NCBI GenBank assembly: GCA_903860915.1 | Contig: CAIOSJ010000023.1 | Coordinates: 1-64,000 of the forward strand | DNA from: an uncultured Actinomycetes bacterium | GTDB taxonomy: Bacteria > Actinomycetota > Acidimicrobiia > Acidimicrobiales > RAAP-2 | DNA length: 64,000 nt | Direction of reading: 5' to 3' | Part shown: positions 39,535 to 49,637 of the stretch, one piece after another | Numbering within the stretch: position 1 is the first letter of the stretch | How the letters are laid out: the number at the start of each line of letters is the position of its first letter | Program-made: the position numbers and the translations under genes | Notes under the pieces: generated by a model | Databases searched by the model: none | What the model saw: only the letters and a program-made list of their open reading frames with translations | Told to the model about the DNA's origin: nothing

Positions 39535-39661
39535 CCAGAAGTGGGGCATAAGCCCTGGCGCAAGCCAGGCGCCGCCCCCACCCGGTGGCTTCCACGTCCT
39601 AGTGGCGTGGCGGTACCGGCGGCGAGTAGAAACTGTGTGACTACTTCTCACGAGGACGCCC

Positions 39662-40735
39662 ATGCAGCCGTTACCCACCATTATTCCCTCGGCCAACCCG
39701 CAGCCCGCCGGGGTCCACTGGCCCACCCACGAATGGCCCCGAGCTACCGTTGTCAATCAGAGCGAGCTCGAAGCGGTCGCCAACGAAGCCTTCTCCCGCG
39801 AAGACCTCTCGGAGACCTACGCCGTGATCGTCATCCGCAATGGTCAGATTCTCTTCGAGCGTTACTCCGGTGAACAGAGATTCTTTGATCGTCCAGCCGA
39901 AGCCACCAGGGCAGACTCCGCTCTCATTTCCTGGTCCATGGCGAAGTCCATGCTGCACTTTCTCGTTGGAACCCTCGTCGACGAGGGTCGCCTCACAGTG
40001 TTTCAACCCGCGCCCGTACCCGAATGGAGCGACCCCGCGGACCCGCGACACGCCATCACCTTGGCTGATCTTCTGGCCATGCGTGACGGGTTGAACTTCC
40101 TCGAGGAGTACGACTTCGATTCGCCCAGTCACGTGCTCGAAATGCTCTTTCCGACACCCCAGCCGAGCGTGGCCGCCTACGTGGCGGACTTGCCCCTAGC
40201 CCACGAGCCCGGCACCGTCTTTAACTACTCCAGTGGCACCACTAATATCATCTCGCGCATCGTGGCCGACGAGGTTGGTTACGGCGAGGCCTACCGCCGC
40301 TTTCTGAATGAACGCCTCTTCGGACCCCTCGGCATGAGTTCCGCCGTGCCCACCTTTGACGACAGCGGCGTTTTCATCGCTTCCAGCTACGTGCACGCCA
40401 CCGCCCAGGACTTCGCCAAGTTCGGTCTCCTCTACCTGCGCGGCGGGGAGTGGGACGGTCAGCAGCTCGTGTCGCGCGCGTGGACCGAGACCGCTCAGAC
40501 CCCGGTCAGTTCCGACGACGACGAAAATATCTTCTACGCCTGGCAGTGGTGGCTCAACGGTGACGAATTTGGCACCTACTGGGCCAATGGCTACCAGGGG
40601 CAGATGATCGCAATCTCACCGGCCCTCGACAGCATCATCGTGCGCTTGGGTCGAACTGATTGGCAGAACTATCCCGAACTACGCGCCTGGCGCCACCGGG
40701 TCCTCGAGACGCTGGCGCGTTCTCGCTCAATCTGA
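39662..40735 (+). CDS. serine hydrolase, beta-lactamase (class C-like) family
   Basis: SWSMAKSMLHFLVG (SxxK), FNYSSGTTNIISRI (YxS), YWANGYQGQMI. Confidence 0.9.
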   Translation: MQPLPTIIPSANPQPAGVHWPTHEWPRATVVNQSELEAVANEAFSREDLSETYAVIVIRNGQILFERYSGEQRFFDRPAEATRADSALISWSMAKSMLHFLVGTLVDEGRLTVFQPAPVPEWSDPADPRHAITLADLLAMRDGLNFLEEYDFDSPSHVLEMLFPTPQPSVAAYVADLPLAHEPGTVFNYSSGTTNIISRIVADEVGYGEAYRRFLNERLFGPLGMSSAVPTFDDSGVFIASSYVHATAQDFAKFGLLYLRGGEWDGQQLVSRAWTETAQTPVSSDDDENIFYAWQWWLNGDEFGTYWANGYQGQMIAISPALDSIIVRLGRTDWQNYPELRAWRHRVLETLARSRSI

Positions 40736-40746
40736 CGACCGACTCC

Positions 40747-41301
40747 TCAGGCGCCCTCGTAGTCAAAGCCCAGGTCGGGTGCGGTAAAGACCGCGGCGAA
40801 GGGAAAACCTTCTTCGGCGGCCATCGCAGCCGCCGTGCCTCCCCGGTCCACGACGGCGCAGAGCAAAACAACGTGGGCTCCGAGATCTCTCACGACGCGC
40901 GCCGCTTCGAGGAGTGACGTCCCCCGCGTCACCGTGTCTTCGGTTATGACCACGTAGTCACCGGCCTCGAGCACGCCGGCAATGCGACCCCCAGCTCCGT
41001 GATCCTTCGTTTCCTTGCGGACACTAAAGGCTCGTAGCGATCGGCCGCGCGTCGCTGCGACACCCGCCGTTATAAACGAGACTCCGTCGGCACCCATGGT
41101 GAGTCCACCGATGGCCGTCGTCGAAACGGGTACGAGCGCGAGAATTTCTTCAGCCAGATCCACCATAACTTCGGGCGCACAAATAGTTTTCTTCGAGTCA
41201 ATGAACCACGAGGACGTACGGCCCGACTTCAAAACGAAAGAGCCCCGACGCACCGAGTGCTCGAGCAGGTGCTCGCGAAGGCGTTCGCGGCGTTCGCTCA
41301 T
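40747..41301 (-). CDS. pyrE: orotate phosphoribosyltransferase
   Basis: SWFIDSKKT, YVVITEDTVTRGTSLLEAARVVRDLGAHV (PRPP motif). Confidence 0.9.
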   Translation of the reverse strand: MSERRERLREHLLEHSVRRGSFVLKSGRTSSWFIDSKKTICAPEVMVDLAEEILALVPVSTTAIGGLTMGADGVSFITAGVAATRGRSLRAFSVRKETKDHGAGGRIAGVLEAGDYVVITEDTVTRGTSLLEAARVVRDLGAHVVLLCAVVDRGGTAAAMAAEEGFPFAAVFTAPDLGFDYEGA

Positions 41302-42362
41302 CGCAGAATCACGCTTCTCGAACCCGTCACCACTTCACCGACCACGCTGGCCGTAACGTCCCAGAGCTTGGCGGCTGCGATGACGCGGTCGGCGACACGC
41401 GCCGACACGGTCACCACCATGCCGAGGCCGCAGTTGAAGACCCGCACCATTTCTTCGGCGCCGACCTGACCACGGCGTTGAATTTCAAAGAAAATTTCGG
41501 GCGTGGCGAATGACGTCATATCAATCACTGCGTCCAGGTGGTCCGGCAGAGCGCGCGGTACGTTACCGATGATTCCCCCACCGGTGATGTGGGCCACCGC
41601 GTGAAGTTCGTCGTGGAGTTCGTCGCGTAGTGCCGTGATGATGGGCACGTAGATCACCGAGGGCAGGAGTAATTCGTCGGCCAGGGTGTGGCTAGCACCG
41701 GGATAGGCCGGAGAGCCAAGAGCGTCGTCTCGACCCTCCAGGAGGACCCGTCGAGCCAGTGAGTAGCCGTTCGAACGTAGACCCGGCGAAGCCAAGCCCA
41801 CCAGCACGTCACCCTCGCGTACGCGGTGCGCCCCGAGTTCGCTGTCACGCTCGAGGACGCCGACCGCAAAGCCGGCGACGTCGAGGTCATCGGGTCGCAT
41901 CACTCCACCGTGTTCGGCGGTCTCCCCACCGATGAGCGCCGCACCACAGCGTCGCGCCCCGGCAGCGATACCGGACACGAGTTCTTCGAGGCGCGCGGGA
42001 TCCAAGTGACCCACGGCCACGTAGTCAAGCAAAAAGAGTGGTTCGGCTCCGACGCAGGCGAGGTCGTCGACCAACATCGCCACCAGGTCAATGCCAACCG
42101 TGTCGTAGCGATTGGCGAGACGGGCGATTTCAAGTTTGGTGCCGACACCGTCAGCCGATGACACCAGAACTGGGTTGGGGTAGCGGTGGGTGTCGAGGGC
42201 GAAGAGCCCACCGAAGCCGCCGATGCCGCCGAGTACTTCGGGGCGGTTGGTAGACGCGACTGACTCCTTGATTCGTTCGACGGCCTCGTCACCGGCCTCG
42301 ATGGAGACGCCGGACTGGGCGTAGGTCGCGCCACCGGGGGCGAGGTCGAGGAGACGACTCAC
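41298..42362 (-). CDS. purM: phosphoribosylformylglycinamidine cyclo-ligase (AIR synthetase)
   Basis: YAQSGVSIEAGDEAVERIK, SADGVGTKLEIA, LIGGETAEHGGVM, HITGGGIIGNVPRALP; GTG start overlaps the purF stop. Confidence 0.96.
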   Translation of the reverse strand: MSRLLDLAPGGATYAQSGVSIEAGDEAVERIKESVASTNRPEVLGGIGGFGGLFALDTHRYPNPVLVSSADGVGTKLEIARLANRYDTVGIDLVAMLVDDLACVGAEPLFLLDYVAVGHLDPARLEELVSGIAAGARRCGAALIGGETAEHGGVMRPDDLDVAGFAVGVLERDSELGAHRVREGDVLVGLASPGLRSNGYSLARRVLLEGRDDALGSPAYPGASHTLADELLLPSVIYVPIITALRDELHDELHAVAHITGGGIIGNVPRALPDHLDAVIDMTSFATPEIFFEIQRRGQVGAEEMVRVFNCGLGMVVTVSARVADRVIAAAKLWDVTASVVGEVVTGSRSVILR

Positions 42363-43759
42363 TGGCCACCGCCACGGGCCGCAATGGTGACTGGCGTCGA
42401 GGTCGGGTAGTTGCCGGTTAAACAAGCATCGCAGCACTCGTCGTCAATCTCGATGGCCGCACGCAAGTTCTCAATAGTGATGTACTCCAAGGAATCACAG
42501 CCGATGTAGTCGCGCACCTCATCGAGGGTGCGCGTCGCGGCCAGGAGCTCGTTACGGTTCGGCGTATCGATGCCGTAGTAGCAGGGCCACATGAAAGGTG
42601 GCGAGGAGATGCGCAGATGCACTTCAGCCGCTCCGGCGTCGCGCAGCATGGCGACCAGCGCTCGCGTGGTCGTGCCGCGCACGATGGAGTCGTCCACGAC
42701 GATGAGCCGCTTACCCTGGATATTCTCGCGCAAGGGATTGAGCTTGCGTCGCACCGCCGTAGCCCGCGCCGCCTGATCGGGGGCAATGAAGGTACGACCG
42801 ATGTAACGATTCTTGACCAAGCCAAAACCGAACTCAATACCCGACGCTGCGGCGTAGCCCTCGGCTGCGGGGATGCCCGAGTCGGGTACGCCCATGACCA
42901 GGTCCGCTTCGACCCGGGACTGACTCGCGAGACGCTCGCCCATGCGGCGACGGGCGGTGTGGACCTGGTGGCCCATCAAATACGAGTCCGGTCGAGCGAA
43001 GTAGACGAACTCGAAGATGCACAGTTTCTCAACCGGCGCGGCCGGTGGTAGTAACTGCATCGAGGTGACACCAGTCTCGGTCAGGGTCACCATTTCTCCG
43101 GGGAGTACTTCACGAACGAAGGAGGCCCCCATGACGTCGAGGGCCGGAGTTTCTGACGCAATAACCCAGCCCTCAGGAGCGTCCTCCGTGCCGAGACGGC
43201 CCAGGCAGAGTGGGCGAAAACCGAAGGGGTCGCGAATCCCGTGGATGGCGTTGGCCTCGAGAACGACCAGTGAATAGGCCCCCTCTAGTGTCGGCAGGAC
43301 TCGGGTGAGCGCATCGGTCAAGGTCGCACCGGCGTCAACCTTCATCGAGAGGAGTTCCGCCACGAGATCCGAGTCCGAGAGCATCATGCCCGGCAGAATT
43401 CCCGCTTCGGCCGCGAGCACATCGGTGTTGGTCAAGTTCCCGTTGTGACCGAGCGCAAAACCGGGCGAGCCCGCTTCGCGGTAGACCGGCTGCGCCGCCG
43501 TCCAGTTGGCCGAGCCCGAGGTGGAGTAGCGCGTATGGCCAATGGCGAAGGCGCCGCGCAGAGTCATCAGGGTGCGCTCATCGAAGACCGAAAAAACGAG
43601 ACCATTGTCCTTTACGACGGTGATGGATTCCCCGTCGTAGGTTGCCATGCCGGCGGATTCTTGACCACGATGTTGCAGGGCGAAGAGCGCGTCAAAGCAC
43701 CAGTGGGCTACTGGACGATTCGGTGCAACAATCCCGACTACACCGCAGGCTTCCTTCAT
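42359..43759 (-). CDS. purF: amidophosphoribosyltransferase
   Basis: CGVVGIVAP, QHRGQESAGMATYDG, VMGVPDSGIPAAEGYA, LIVVDDSIVRGTTTRALVAMLRDAGAAEVH. Confidence 0.97.
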   Translation of the reverse strand: MKEACGVVGIVAPNRPVAHWCFDALFALQHRGQESAGMATYDGESITVVKDNGLVFSVFDERTLMTLRGAFAIGHTRYSTSGSANWTAAQPVYREAGSPGFALGHNGNLTNTDVLAAEAGILPGMMLSDSDLVAELLSMKVDAGATLTDALTRVLPTLEGAYSLVVLEANAIHGIRDPFGFRPLCLGRLGTEDAPEGWVIASETPALDVMGASFVREVLPGEMVTLTETGVTSMQLLPPAAPVEKLCIFEFVYFARPDSYLMGHQVHTARRRMGERLASQSRVEADLVMGVPDSGIPAAEGYAAASGIEFGFGLVKNRYIGRTFIAPDQAARATAVRRKLNPLRENIQGKRLIVVDDSIVRGTTTRALVAMLRDAGAAEVHLRISSPPFMWPCYYGIDTPNRNELLAATRTLDEVRDYIGCDSLEYITIENLRAAIEIDDECCDACLTGNYPTSTPVTIAARGGGQ

Positions 43760-43821
43760 CTGCCCGTCACCGTCGGGGCCGTTCTGAGCGCTCGCACCCT
43801 CCTAGTCTCGCACATGACACC

Positions 43822-43844
43822 ACCCACCGTCACAGTCGGTGGGT
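43822..43844. promoter_or_regulatory. perfect 8-bp inverted repeat in the purF/PHP divergent intergenic region
   Basis: ACCCACCG-TCACAGT-CGGTGGGT. Confidence 0.55.
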
Positions 43845-43855
43845 ACGATGCAAGG

Positions 43856-44782
43856 GTGATTGACCTGCATACGCACTCCAGTTTTTCCGACGGCTCCGAC
43901 ACGCCCGAGGAGTTGGCCCGCAAGGCGGCCAGTCTGGGCATCACGGCGATCGCTCTCACCGACCACGACACCACGGCCTCGCACAACGAGATGGCGGCGG
44001 CCTGTGCGCAGTACGGCATCGAGCTAGTGCGGGGAGTCGAGATTTCCCTGCGCGACACCGAGCACATGCGGACGGGTCCGAACGGCCAGTCGACGCCGAC
44101 TGGAGTGCACGTCCTGGCCTACTTTCTTCCCCTCGAAGCCGAGAGCCCTATTCAGCTCCTGCTCAAGCAACTACGGGACGAACGGGAAATCCGTAACCGC
44201 AAATTGGTCACCCTCCTTCAGGATCAGGGCTTTGACCGGCTCACGCTCGACGACGTAGTCAGCCACGCCGGCAGCCTCTATTCCGTTGGTCGTCCACATT
44301 TTGCGACCGTGATGTTCGAACAGCACCCCGAAATCGTCGGGGTGCGTAACGATGAGAACTGGGGACGTCTTTTTGTCGACTGGCTCGGGAATGATGGCCG
44401 GGCCTACATCCCCAAGAGCGACATGACCATTGAGCAATTCGTAGCGGCCGGGGCCGGTACTTCGACCTTTTTTTCAATCGCCCACCCGCTGGTGAACTAC
44501 CTGCCCTACCGGACCGATAACGAAGTAGACCAGTTGATGCCGGCTATCGCGGCGTCCCTGCGCGAGCGAGGTTTTCGTGGCATCGAAGCCCACTACGGTG
44601 GCACCAGCGCCGAAACTCGCGCGCTCATGATCAAGCTAACCCGTGACGCGGGGATGATTCCGACGGGCGGTTCTGATTACCACGGTTCGTTTAAGACCGA
44701 CGTGCAACTCGGTTCGGGGCGCAGTGGAGATCTGCGAGTTCCCGAGAGCGTGCTCGAGGAAATGAAAGCTGCCGTCGCCTAA
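43856..44782 (+). CDS. PHP-domain metal-dependent phosphoesterase
   Basis: VIDLHTHSSFSDGSDTPEELARKAASLGITAIALTDHDTT, GSDYHGS; GTG start. Confidence 0.9.
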   Translation: MIDLHTHSSFSDGSDTPEELARKAASLGITAIALTDHDTTASHNEMAAACAQYGIELVRGVEISLRDTEHMRTGPNGQSTPTGVHVLAYFLPLEAESPIQLLLKQLRDEREIRNRKLVTLLQDQGFDRLTLDDVVSHAGSLYSVGRPHFATVMFEQHPEIVGVRNDENWGRLFVDWLGNDGRAYIPKSDMTIEQFVAAGAGTSTFFSIAHPLVNYLPYRTDNEVDQLMPAIAASLRERGFRGIEAHYGGTSAETRALMIKLTRDAGMIPTGGSDYHGSFKTDVQLGSGRSGDLRVPESVLEEMKAAVA

Positions 44783-47055
44783 ACGGCGTTCGTCAAGGCG
44801 TCGGTCAGTGCATTGGTGCGACGAGTGGCGATATCACCAACTGAGCAGTCAATCCACTCGTCGATGACCAGTCGGTCACCGGCAATCACGCCCAGACTCG
44901 TAACGTCCACACCGGCCGACTGAGCCCGCGCGAGAAAAGCCGCGGGATCCTTGGTCGCGACAATAAAACGTCCAGGAACTTCGCTAAAGAGTTCACCGTG
45001 TGCGGTGATACCCGAGGCCCGTAGACCTCGGCCACTCACCGCCACCATTTCTCCGAGGGCGCCGGCGATACCGCCGCCGCCCACGTCGTGCACGGCCGTC
45101 ACGTCACTCTCTCGGCCCGCGCAGATGGCGGCTACTTCACTAGTGACAAAACTGGCCGTACGAGCAAAATCTGCGCCGTTAAATTCAGCGATACGACCAC
45201 CACGGCGACCACGGCGAGTGGCCCAACGAGAACCACCGAGGGGAAATTCGTGCGCCCCGGTCGCGGCGCGAGTGCCGACCAAAAGAACACTGTCGCCCTC
45301 GTTCCAGTCCCAACCCGGGGGTGGAGATACCAGTGACGCGACCACACCCAGCAGGCCAATTACCGGGGTCGGGTCGATGTCGCGACCACCACTTTCGTTG
45401 TAGAGGCTGACGTTGCCGCCAATGACCGCTAGATCAAGAGCACGGCAGGCTTCACCCAGTCCGTCAATAGAGTTCGACAACTGCCACATCACTTCGGGGT
45501 GTTCGGGGTTTCCGAAATTAAGGCAGTTGACCACCGCGGCTGGGGTGGCGCCAACGCAGGCCAGGTTCGCCACACCCTCGGCCACCGTATGCGCCGTGCC
45601 GAGGTGCGGGTCGAGCGCACACCAGCGGGGATTGGAATCGGTGGAAATAGCGAAGCCTCGCTGCGAAGGTGGCAGACCCGGACCGGCGAGGCGCAAGAGT
45701 GCTGCGTCTCGCCCGGGTCCAACGACCGTGTTCAAAAACAGCTGCGAGTCGTACTGGCGATAGACCCACGCTGGGTCGATCAATAAGTCGAGGAGGTCCT
45801 CGGTGGGCGAGCCAATCGGCTCATCGGAGGTCGGGTCGTCCATCCAGATTTCGTCGAGATTGGCTGGTCGCTGACGGGGGCGGTCGTAGAGGGGGGCGTC
45901 GTCGGCCAGCGACGTAGCGGGTACCTCGGCCAGAATCTCGCCATCAAAACCAGAACGTACACGCAGGTAACCAACGGAGGAACCGTCGGGGAGGGTGGTG
46001 GGCTCGACGACTTTGCCGACGACCGAAGCACGAATTTCCCACTTGGCGCACACCTCCGCGACGAGGGGCCAGCCCTCGGGGGTCACGATGGCGAGCATTC
46101 GCTCTTGACTCTCCGAGGTCATAATTTCAAAGGGCTGCATGCCCGCTTCCCGCAGGGGCACGGCGGTGACGTCAAAGTCCATGCCAACACCACCTCGGGC
46201 GGCGGTCTCACTCGAGGCGCAGACTAGGCCCGCGCCACCCAAATCTTGAATACCTACGACCAGACCTCGGTCCAGCAGTTCCAGACAGGCTTCTATCAGG
46301 CGCTTTTCCTCGTAGGGATCGCCCACCTGCACGCTGGGTCGCTTGGCGTCATCGAGTGACGCGGCACCGTCCTCCCCAGAAAAACCGGCGGAGGCGAGAA
46401 CCGAGACGCCACCGATGCCGTCGCGGCCCGTCGTGGAGCCCAAGAGAACGGCCAGGTTGCCCACACCCGACGCGACGCCGAGCACCAGGCGGGGAATGGG
46501 GAGGGCCCCCGCGCAGAGAACATTCACCAGCGGGTTGGATGCGTAGCAATTGTCGAAAGTCAGTTCACCACCCACCGTGGGCACACCGACCGAATTGCCG
46601 TAGCCGGAGATCCCCGACACCACGCCCTCTACGAGCCAGCGTTGGCGGGCGTCGGAGAGTTCCCCGAAAAAGAGTGGGTCCATGACCACCAGCGGACGAG
46701 CGCCCATCGTGAACACGTCACGTAAAATCCCGCCAACGCCGGTCGCGGCGCCCTGGTAGGGCTCGATCGCTGAGGGATGGTTGTGACTCTCAATGCGAAT
46801 AGCAATGGCGATCCCGTCGCCGGCGTCGATGACCCCGGCATTTTCTCCGGGGCCGACTAAAACCCCTTCACCCTCCGTGGGGAGGCGCTTGAGGTGAATA
46901 CGCGAGGACTTGTAGGAACAATGCTCGCTCCACATCACGCCGTAGAGGGCGAGCTCCAAGGGGTTGGGCTCCCGCGACAGGACGAGGCGAATTTCTTCCA
47001 ATTCGCTGTCGGTCAGTCCAAGGGCACGGTGCAAAGGCTCAGCGGGAGTAATCAC
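44779..47055 (-). CDS. purL: phosphoribosylformylglycinamidine synthase subunit PurL
   Basis: MWSEHCSYKSSR, KIESHNHPSAIEPYQGAATGVGGILRD-type motif, IQDLGGAGL, VHDVGGGG. Confidence 0.97.
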   Translation of the reverse strand: MITPAEPLHRALGLTDSELEEIRLVLSREPNPLELALYGVMWSEHCSYKSSRIHLKRLPTEGEGVLVGPGENAGVIDAGDGIAIAIRIESHNHPSAIEPYQGAATGVGGILRDVFTMGARPLVVMDPLFFGELSDARQRWLVEGVVSGISGYGNSVGVPTVGGELTFDNCYASNPLVNVLCAGALPIPRLVLGVASGVGNLAVLLGSTTGRDGIGGVSVLASAGFSGEDGAASLDDAKRPSVQVGDPYEEKRLIEACLELLDRGLVVGIQDLGGAGLVCASSETAARGGVGMDFDVTAVPLREAGMQPFEIMTSESQERMLAIVTPEGWPLVAEVCAKWEIRASVVGKVVEPTTLPDGSSVGYLRVRSGFDGEILAEVPATSLADDAPLYDRPRQRPANLDEIWMDDPTSDEPIGSPTEDLLDLLIDPAWVYRQYDSQLFLNTVVGPGRDAALLRLAGPGLPPSQRGFAISTDSNPRWCALDPHLGTAHTVAEGVANLACVGATPAAVVNCLNFGNPEHPEVMWQLSNSIDGLGEACRALDLAVIGGNVSLYNESGGRDIDPTPVIGLLGVVASLVSPPPGWDWNEGDSVLLVGTRAATGAHEFPLGGSRWATRRGRRGGRIAEFNGADFARTASFVTSEVAAICAGRESDVTAVHDVGGGGIAGALGEMVAVSGRGLRASGITAHGELFSEVPGRFIVATKDPAAFLARAQSAGVDVTSLGVIAGDRLVIDEWIDCSVGDIATRRTNALTDALTNAV

Positions 47056-47360
47056 ACGTCCAAACTAACCGTCCAAACAGGCCGCGAAACTCACAATACT
47101 TTCCTAAGACGGATAGAGCCTTCGAAATTCGTGCTGGGAGTGCTTCCCTAGAAACTTCTCCTCTCGGCATCCCCCATCTTGGGAAGTCGAAATCCTTATC
47201 TTTCGGTCACCGTGGGTTGCGACCAAGTGGACACCTCAGCCACGGTAGACAGCTCACGACTCACAATGAACCAGAACATTTTCTACATCTCTGACACCAA
47301 GTTGTAGGAAATCTATTACTGTAAGAAGTCCACAATTGAAGTACCAAGGGAGTAAGTGAA

Positions 47361-47813
47361 ATGGCCATCACCGCCAAGAATTCAACTGCTAAGAAGCCGG
47401 CCAAAGTAGTTAAAAAACGGCCGATGACCGATGATCACAAGGCCAAATTGGCACAGGGGCGTAACGAATCACGGGTCGTTAGCCGCTACCTCGAAGCCAT
47501 TAATGCCGGAAAGGGTAAGCGCGGACGTAAGCGCACGCCCGATTCAGTCTCAATGCAAATCTCGAAAATCGACCGCGAACTACCCGACGCGTCGGCCATT
47601 GTCAAACTCGAATTAACCCAACGTCGCCTCGACCTCGTCATTGAACTCGAGCGCTTGAGCGTACGAGTTGATCTGCGCGGGGTTGAAAAAGATTTCGTAA
47701 AGATTGCGAAGTCCTACGCCGATCGAACGGGAATTTCCTACAGTGCGTTTCGCACCCTAGGAGTACCGGCCGACGTACTGAAGAAGGCTGGAATTTCCCG
47801 TAGTCGCGCCTAG
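47361..47813 (+). CDS. small basic conserved-looking hypothetical protein
   Basis: 150 aa with Lys-rich N-terminus MAITAKNSTAKKPAKVVKKRPMTDDHKAKLAQGRNESR; good upstream spacing; lies on the opposite strand between purL and purQ. Confidence 0.75.
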   Translation: MAITAKNSTAKKPAKVVKKRPMTDDHKAKLAQGRNESRVVSRYLEAINAGKGKRGRKRTPDSVSMQISKIDRELPDASAIVKLELTQRRLDLVIELERLSVRVDLRGVEKDFVKIAKSYADRTGISYSAFRTLGVPADVLKKAGISRSRA

Positions 47814-48484
47814 GCCGCTTGCGGAAGCGACAGCCCAATAAAGCTAGCCAGTAGGGCCCGGCCGTCCTCGCTCCCGAGCAGCGCCGACGTGGCTCGCTCC
47901 GGGTGAGGCATGAGACCAACGACATTGCCCGCCGAGTTACACACGCCGGCAATGTCGTCGCGAGAACCGTTGGGATTTGCCGTGTAGCGCAACACAATTT
48001 GGTCGTTGGCCACGAGCGCACTGAGGGTATCGTCATCGCACGTATAGGAACCGGAAAAGTGATTTATCGGAATCGAGAGTTCCTCACCCACCGCAGTGGT
48101 GCGCGTCAGGACGGAGCGGTTCGAGACCACGCGCACCGTCGAGGGCTGGCAGAGAAAGGTGAGGCCCCTGTTTTTCTGCAACGCCCCGGGGAGCAGCCCA
48201 GCTTCGGTGAGTACTTGAAAGCCATTGCAAATGCCGAGCACCGGTCGTCCGCTGGCGGCGTACTCCTGTACCGCTGACATGACGGGCGAGAAACGAGCAA
48301 TGGCGCCGGGACGTAAGTAGTCCCCGTGGGCGAATCCCCCGGGCAGAATGACGGCGTCAAATTTTGACAGGTCGGCGGAGGTGTGCCACACAAACTCAAA
48401 GGTGGCACCTAGGGACTCCACCGCGTTGGCCGCGTCGTATTCACAGTTCGAACCCGGAAACACGACAATCGCCACGTGACTCAT
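47810..48484 (-). CDS. purQ: phosphoribosylformylglycinamidine synthase subunit PurQ
   Basis: VVFPGSNCEYD, LPGGFAHGDYLRPGAIA, VLGICNGFQVL, GLMPHPER. Confidence 0.97.
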   Translation of the reverse strand: MSHVAIVVFPGSNCEYDAANAVESLGATFEFVWHTSADLSKFDAVILPGGFAHGDYLRPGAIARFSPVMSAVQEYAASGRPVLGICNGFQVLTEAGLLPGALQKNRGLTFLCQPSTVRVVSNRSVLTRTTAVGEELSIPINHFSGSYTCDDDTLSALVANDQIVLRYTANPNGSRDDIAGVCNSAGNVVGLMPHPERATSALLGSEDGRALLASFIGLSLPQAA

Positions 48485-48735
48485 GAGGCCTCGACAATCC
48501 GCGCGTGTGATTGCTCAATAACGGGGTTGGACAAGAGCCGTTCGGCTAGGGACTGGGCCTGCGCCTCGGCGTCAGCCGCACTAGCGGCCTCCACCTCAAA
48601 ACGGAAGGCCTTCCCGGCTCGCATGGCAGTTATCCCCTCAAATCCGAGGGCCGGGAGGGCCCGCTCAATGGTGGCTCCTTCCGGATCGGCGATGCCGGGG
48701 CGGAGCGAGACTTCGACGAGAACAGAGAATTTCAT
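48481..48735 (-). CDS. purS: phosphoribosylformylglycinamidine synthase subunit PurS
   Basis: MKFSVLVEVSLRPGIADPEGATIERALPALGFEGI. Confidence 0.93.
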   Translation of the reverse strand: MKFSVLVEVSLRPGIADPEGATIERALPALGFEGITAMRAGKAFRFEVEAASAADAEAQAQSLAERLLSNPVIEQSHARIVEAS

Positions 48736-49637
48736 TAGCCTCGACCGTACCAGTCGGAGAGGCTCAATCCGGTCACATTTTCGTACGCGGCGACATATCT
48801 TTGTGAGGTCGTCGTAATCACCTCGTTCGGAATGCTCGGTGGTGGTGGGGTGCGGTCCCAGGGCTGGGCGGCCAGCCAATCGCGGAAGGGTTGCTTGTCG
48901 AAAGAAGGCGGCACCTCGCCCGCGACGACACTCTCAGCCGGCCAGAGTCGGGACGAATCGGGAGTCAGCACTTCGTCACAAATAACCAGTTGACCGTCCA
49001 CGTAGCCCACCTCGAACTTGGTGTCGGCGAGAATCAAACCCGCCTCGGCCAGCCGGCTCGCGGCCCGACGAAAGAGTTCCAGACAGAGCGAGGACACTTC
49101 CTTCAAGGTGTCGAGGCCCACAATCTCCGCGGCCGTAGCGAGATCAATGTTGAGGTCGTGGCCCTCTTCAGCCTTGGTCGAGGGCGTAAAGAGTGGGGCG
49201 GCGAAGGCGTCGGTGAGCCGTAGACCTACCGGGGCCGGCATATTGTGCACGGTCCCGGTCACCACGTACTCGTCGTAGGCCTGACCCGCGAGGCGCGCAC
49301 GCACGATGCACTCGAGCGGAATCATGGTGGCCTTGCGCACCAACATGGACCGACCGTGCCACGGTGTGGCCTGGTTGAAACCCGGTACGAAGTTTTCAAT
49401 CACTGCGGGGTCGCACGTGACGAGTGCTGACGGGATATCGCTCCCCATGGACGTGAGCCAGTAATTGGTCAGCGCCGTCAGAACCCGACCCTTCTCGGGG
49501 ATGGGCTCGTTCATGACAACGTCAAAGGCACTGAGACGATCGGAAGCGACCATCAGCATGTGCGTGTCGTTGACGTCGTACAGGTCGCGGACCTTGCCTC
49601 GGTAGAGATGAGTGAGTTGCAGGTCGCTCACGGTCAT
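48735..49637 (-). CDS. purC: phosphoribosylaminoimidazolesuccinocarboxamide synthase
   Basis: LYRGKVRDLYDVND, MVASDRLSAFDVVMNEPIP, ECIVRARLAG, LADTKFEVG, DEVLTPDSSRLWP. Confidence 0.97.
   Translation of the reverse strand: MTVSDLQLTHLYRGKVRDLYDVNDTHMLMVASDRLSAFDVVMNEPIPEKGRVLTALTNYWLTSMGSDIPSALVTCDPAVIENFVPGFNQATPWHGRSMLVRKATMIPLECIVRARLAGQAYDEYVVTGTVHNMPAPVGLRLTDAFAAPLFTPSTKAEEGHDLNIDLATAAEIVGLDTLKEVSSLCLELFRRAASRLAEAGLILADTKFEVGYVDGQLVICDEVLTPDSSRLWPAESVVAGEVPPSFDKQPFRDWLAAQPWDRTPPPPSIPNEVITTTSQRYVAAYENVTGLSLSDWYGRG

Noticed and set aside
39554-39569. CCTGGC-GCAA-GCCAGG hairpin after tRNA-Phe as an intrinsic terminator
   Set aside because: No T-tract follows; stem only 6 bp, so left uncalled
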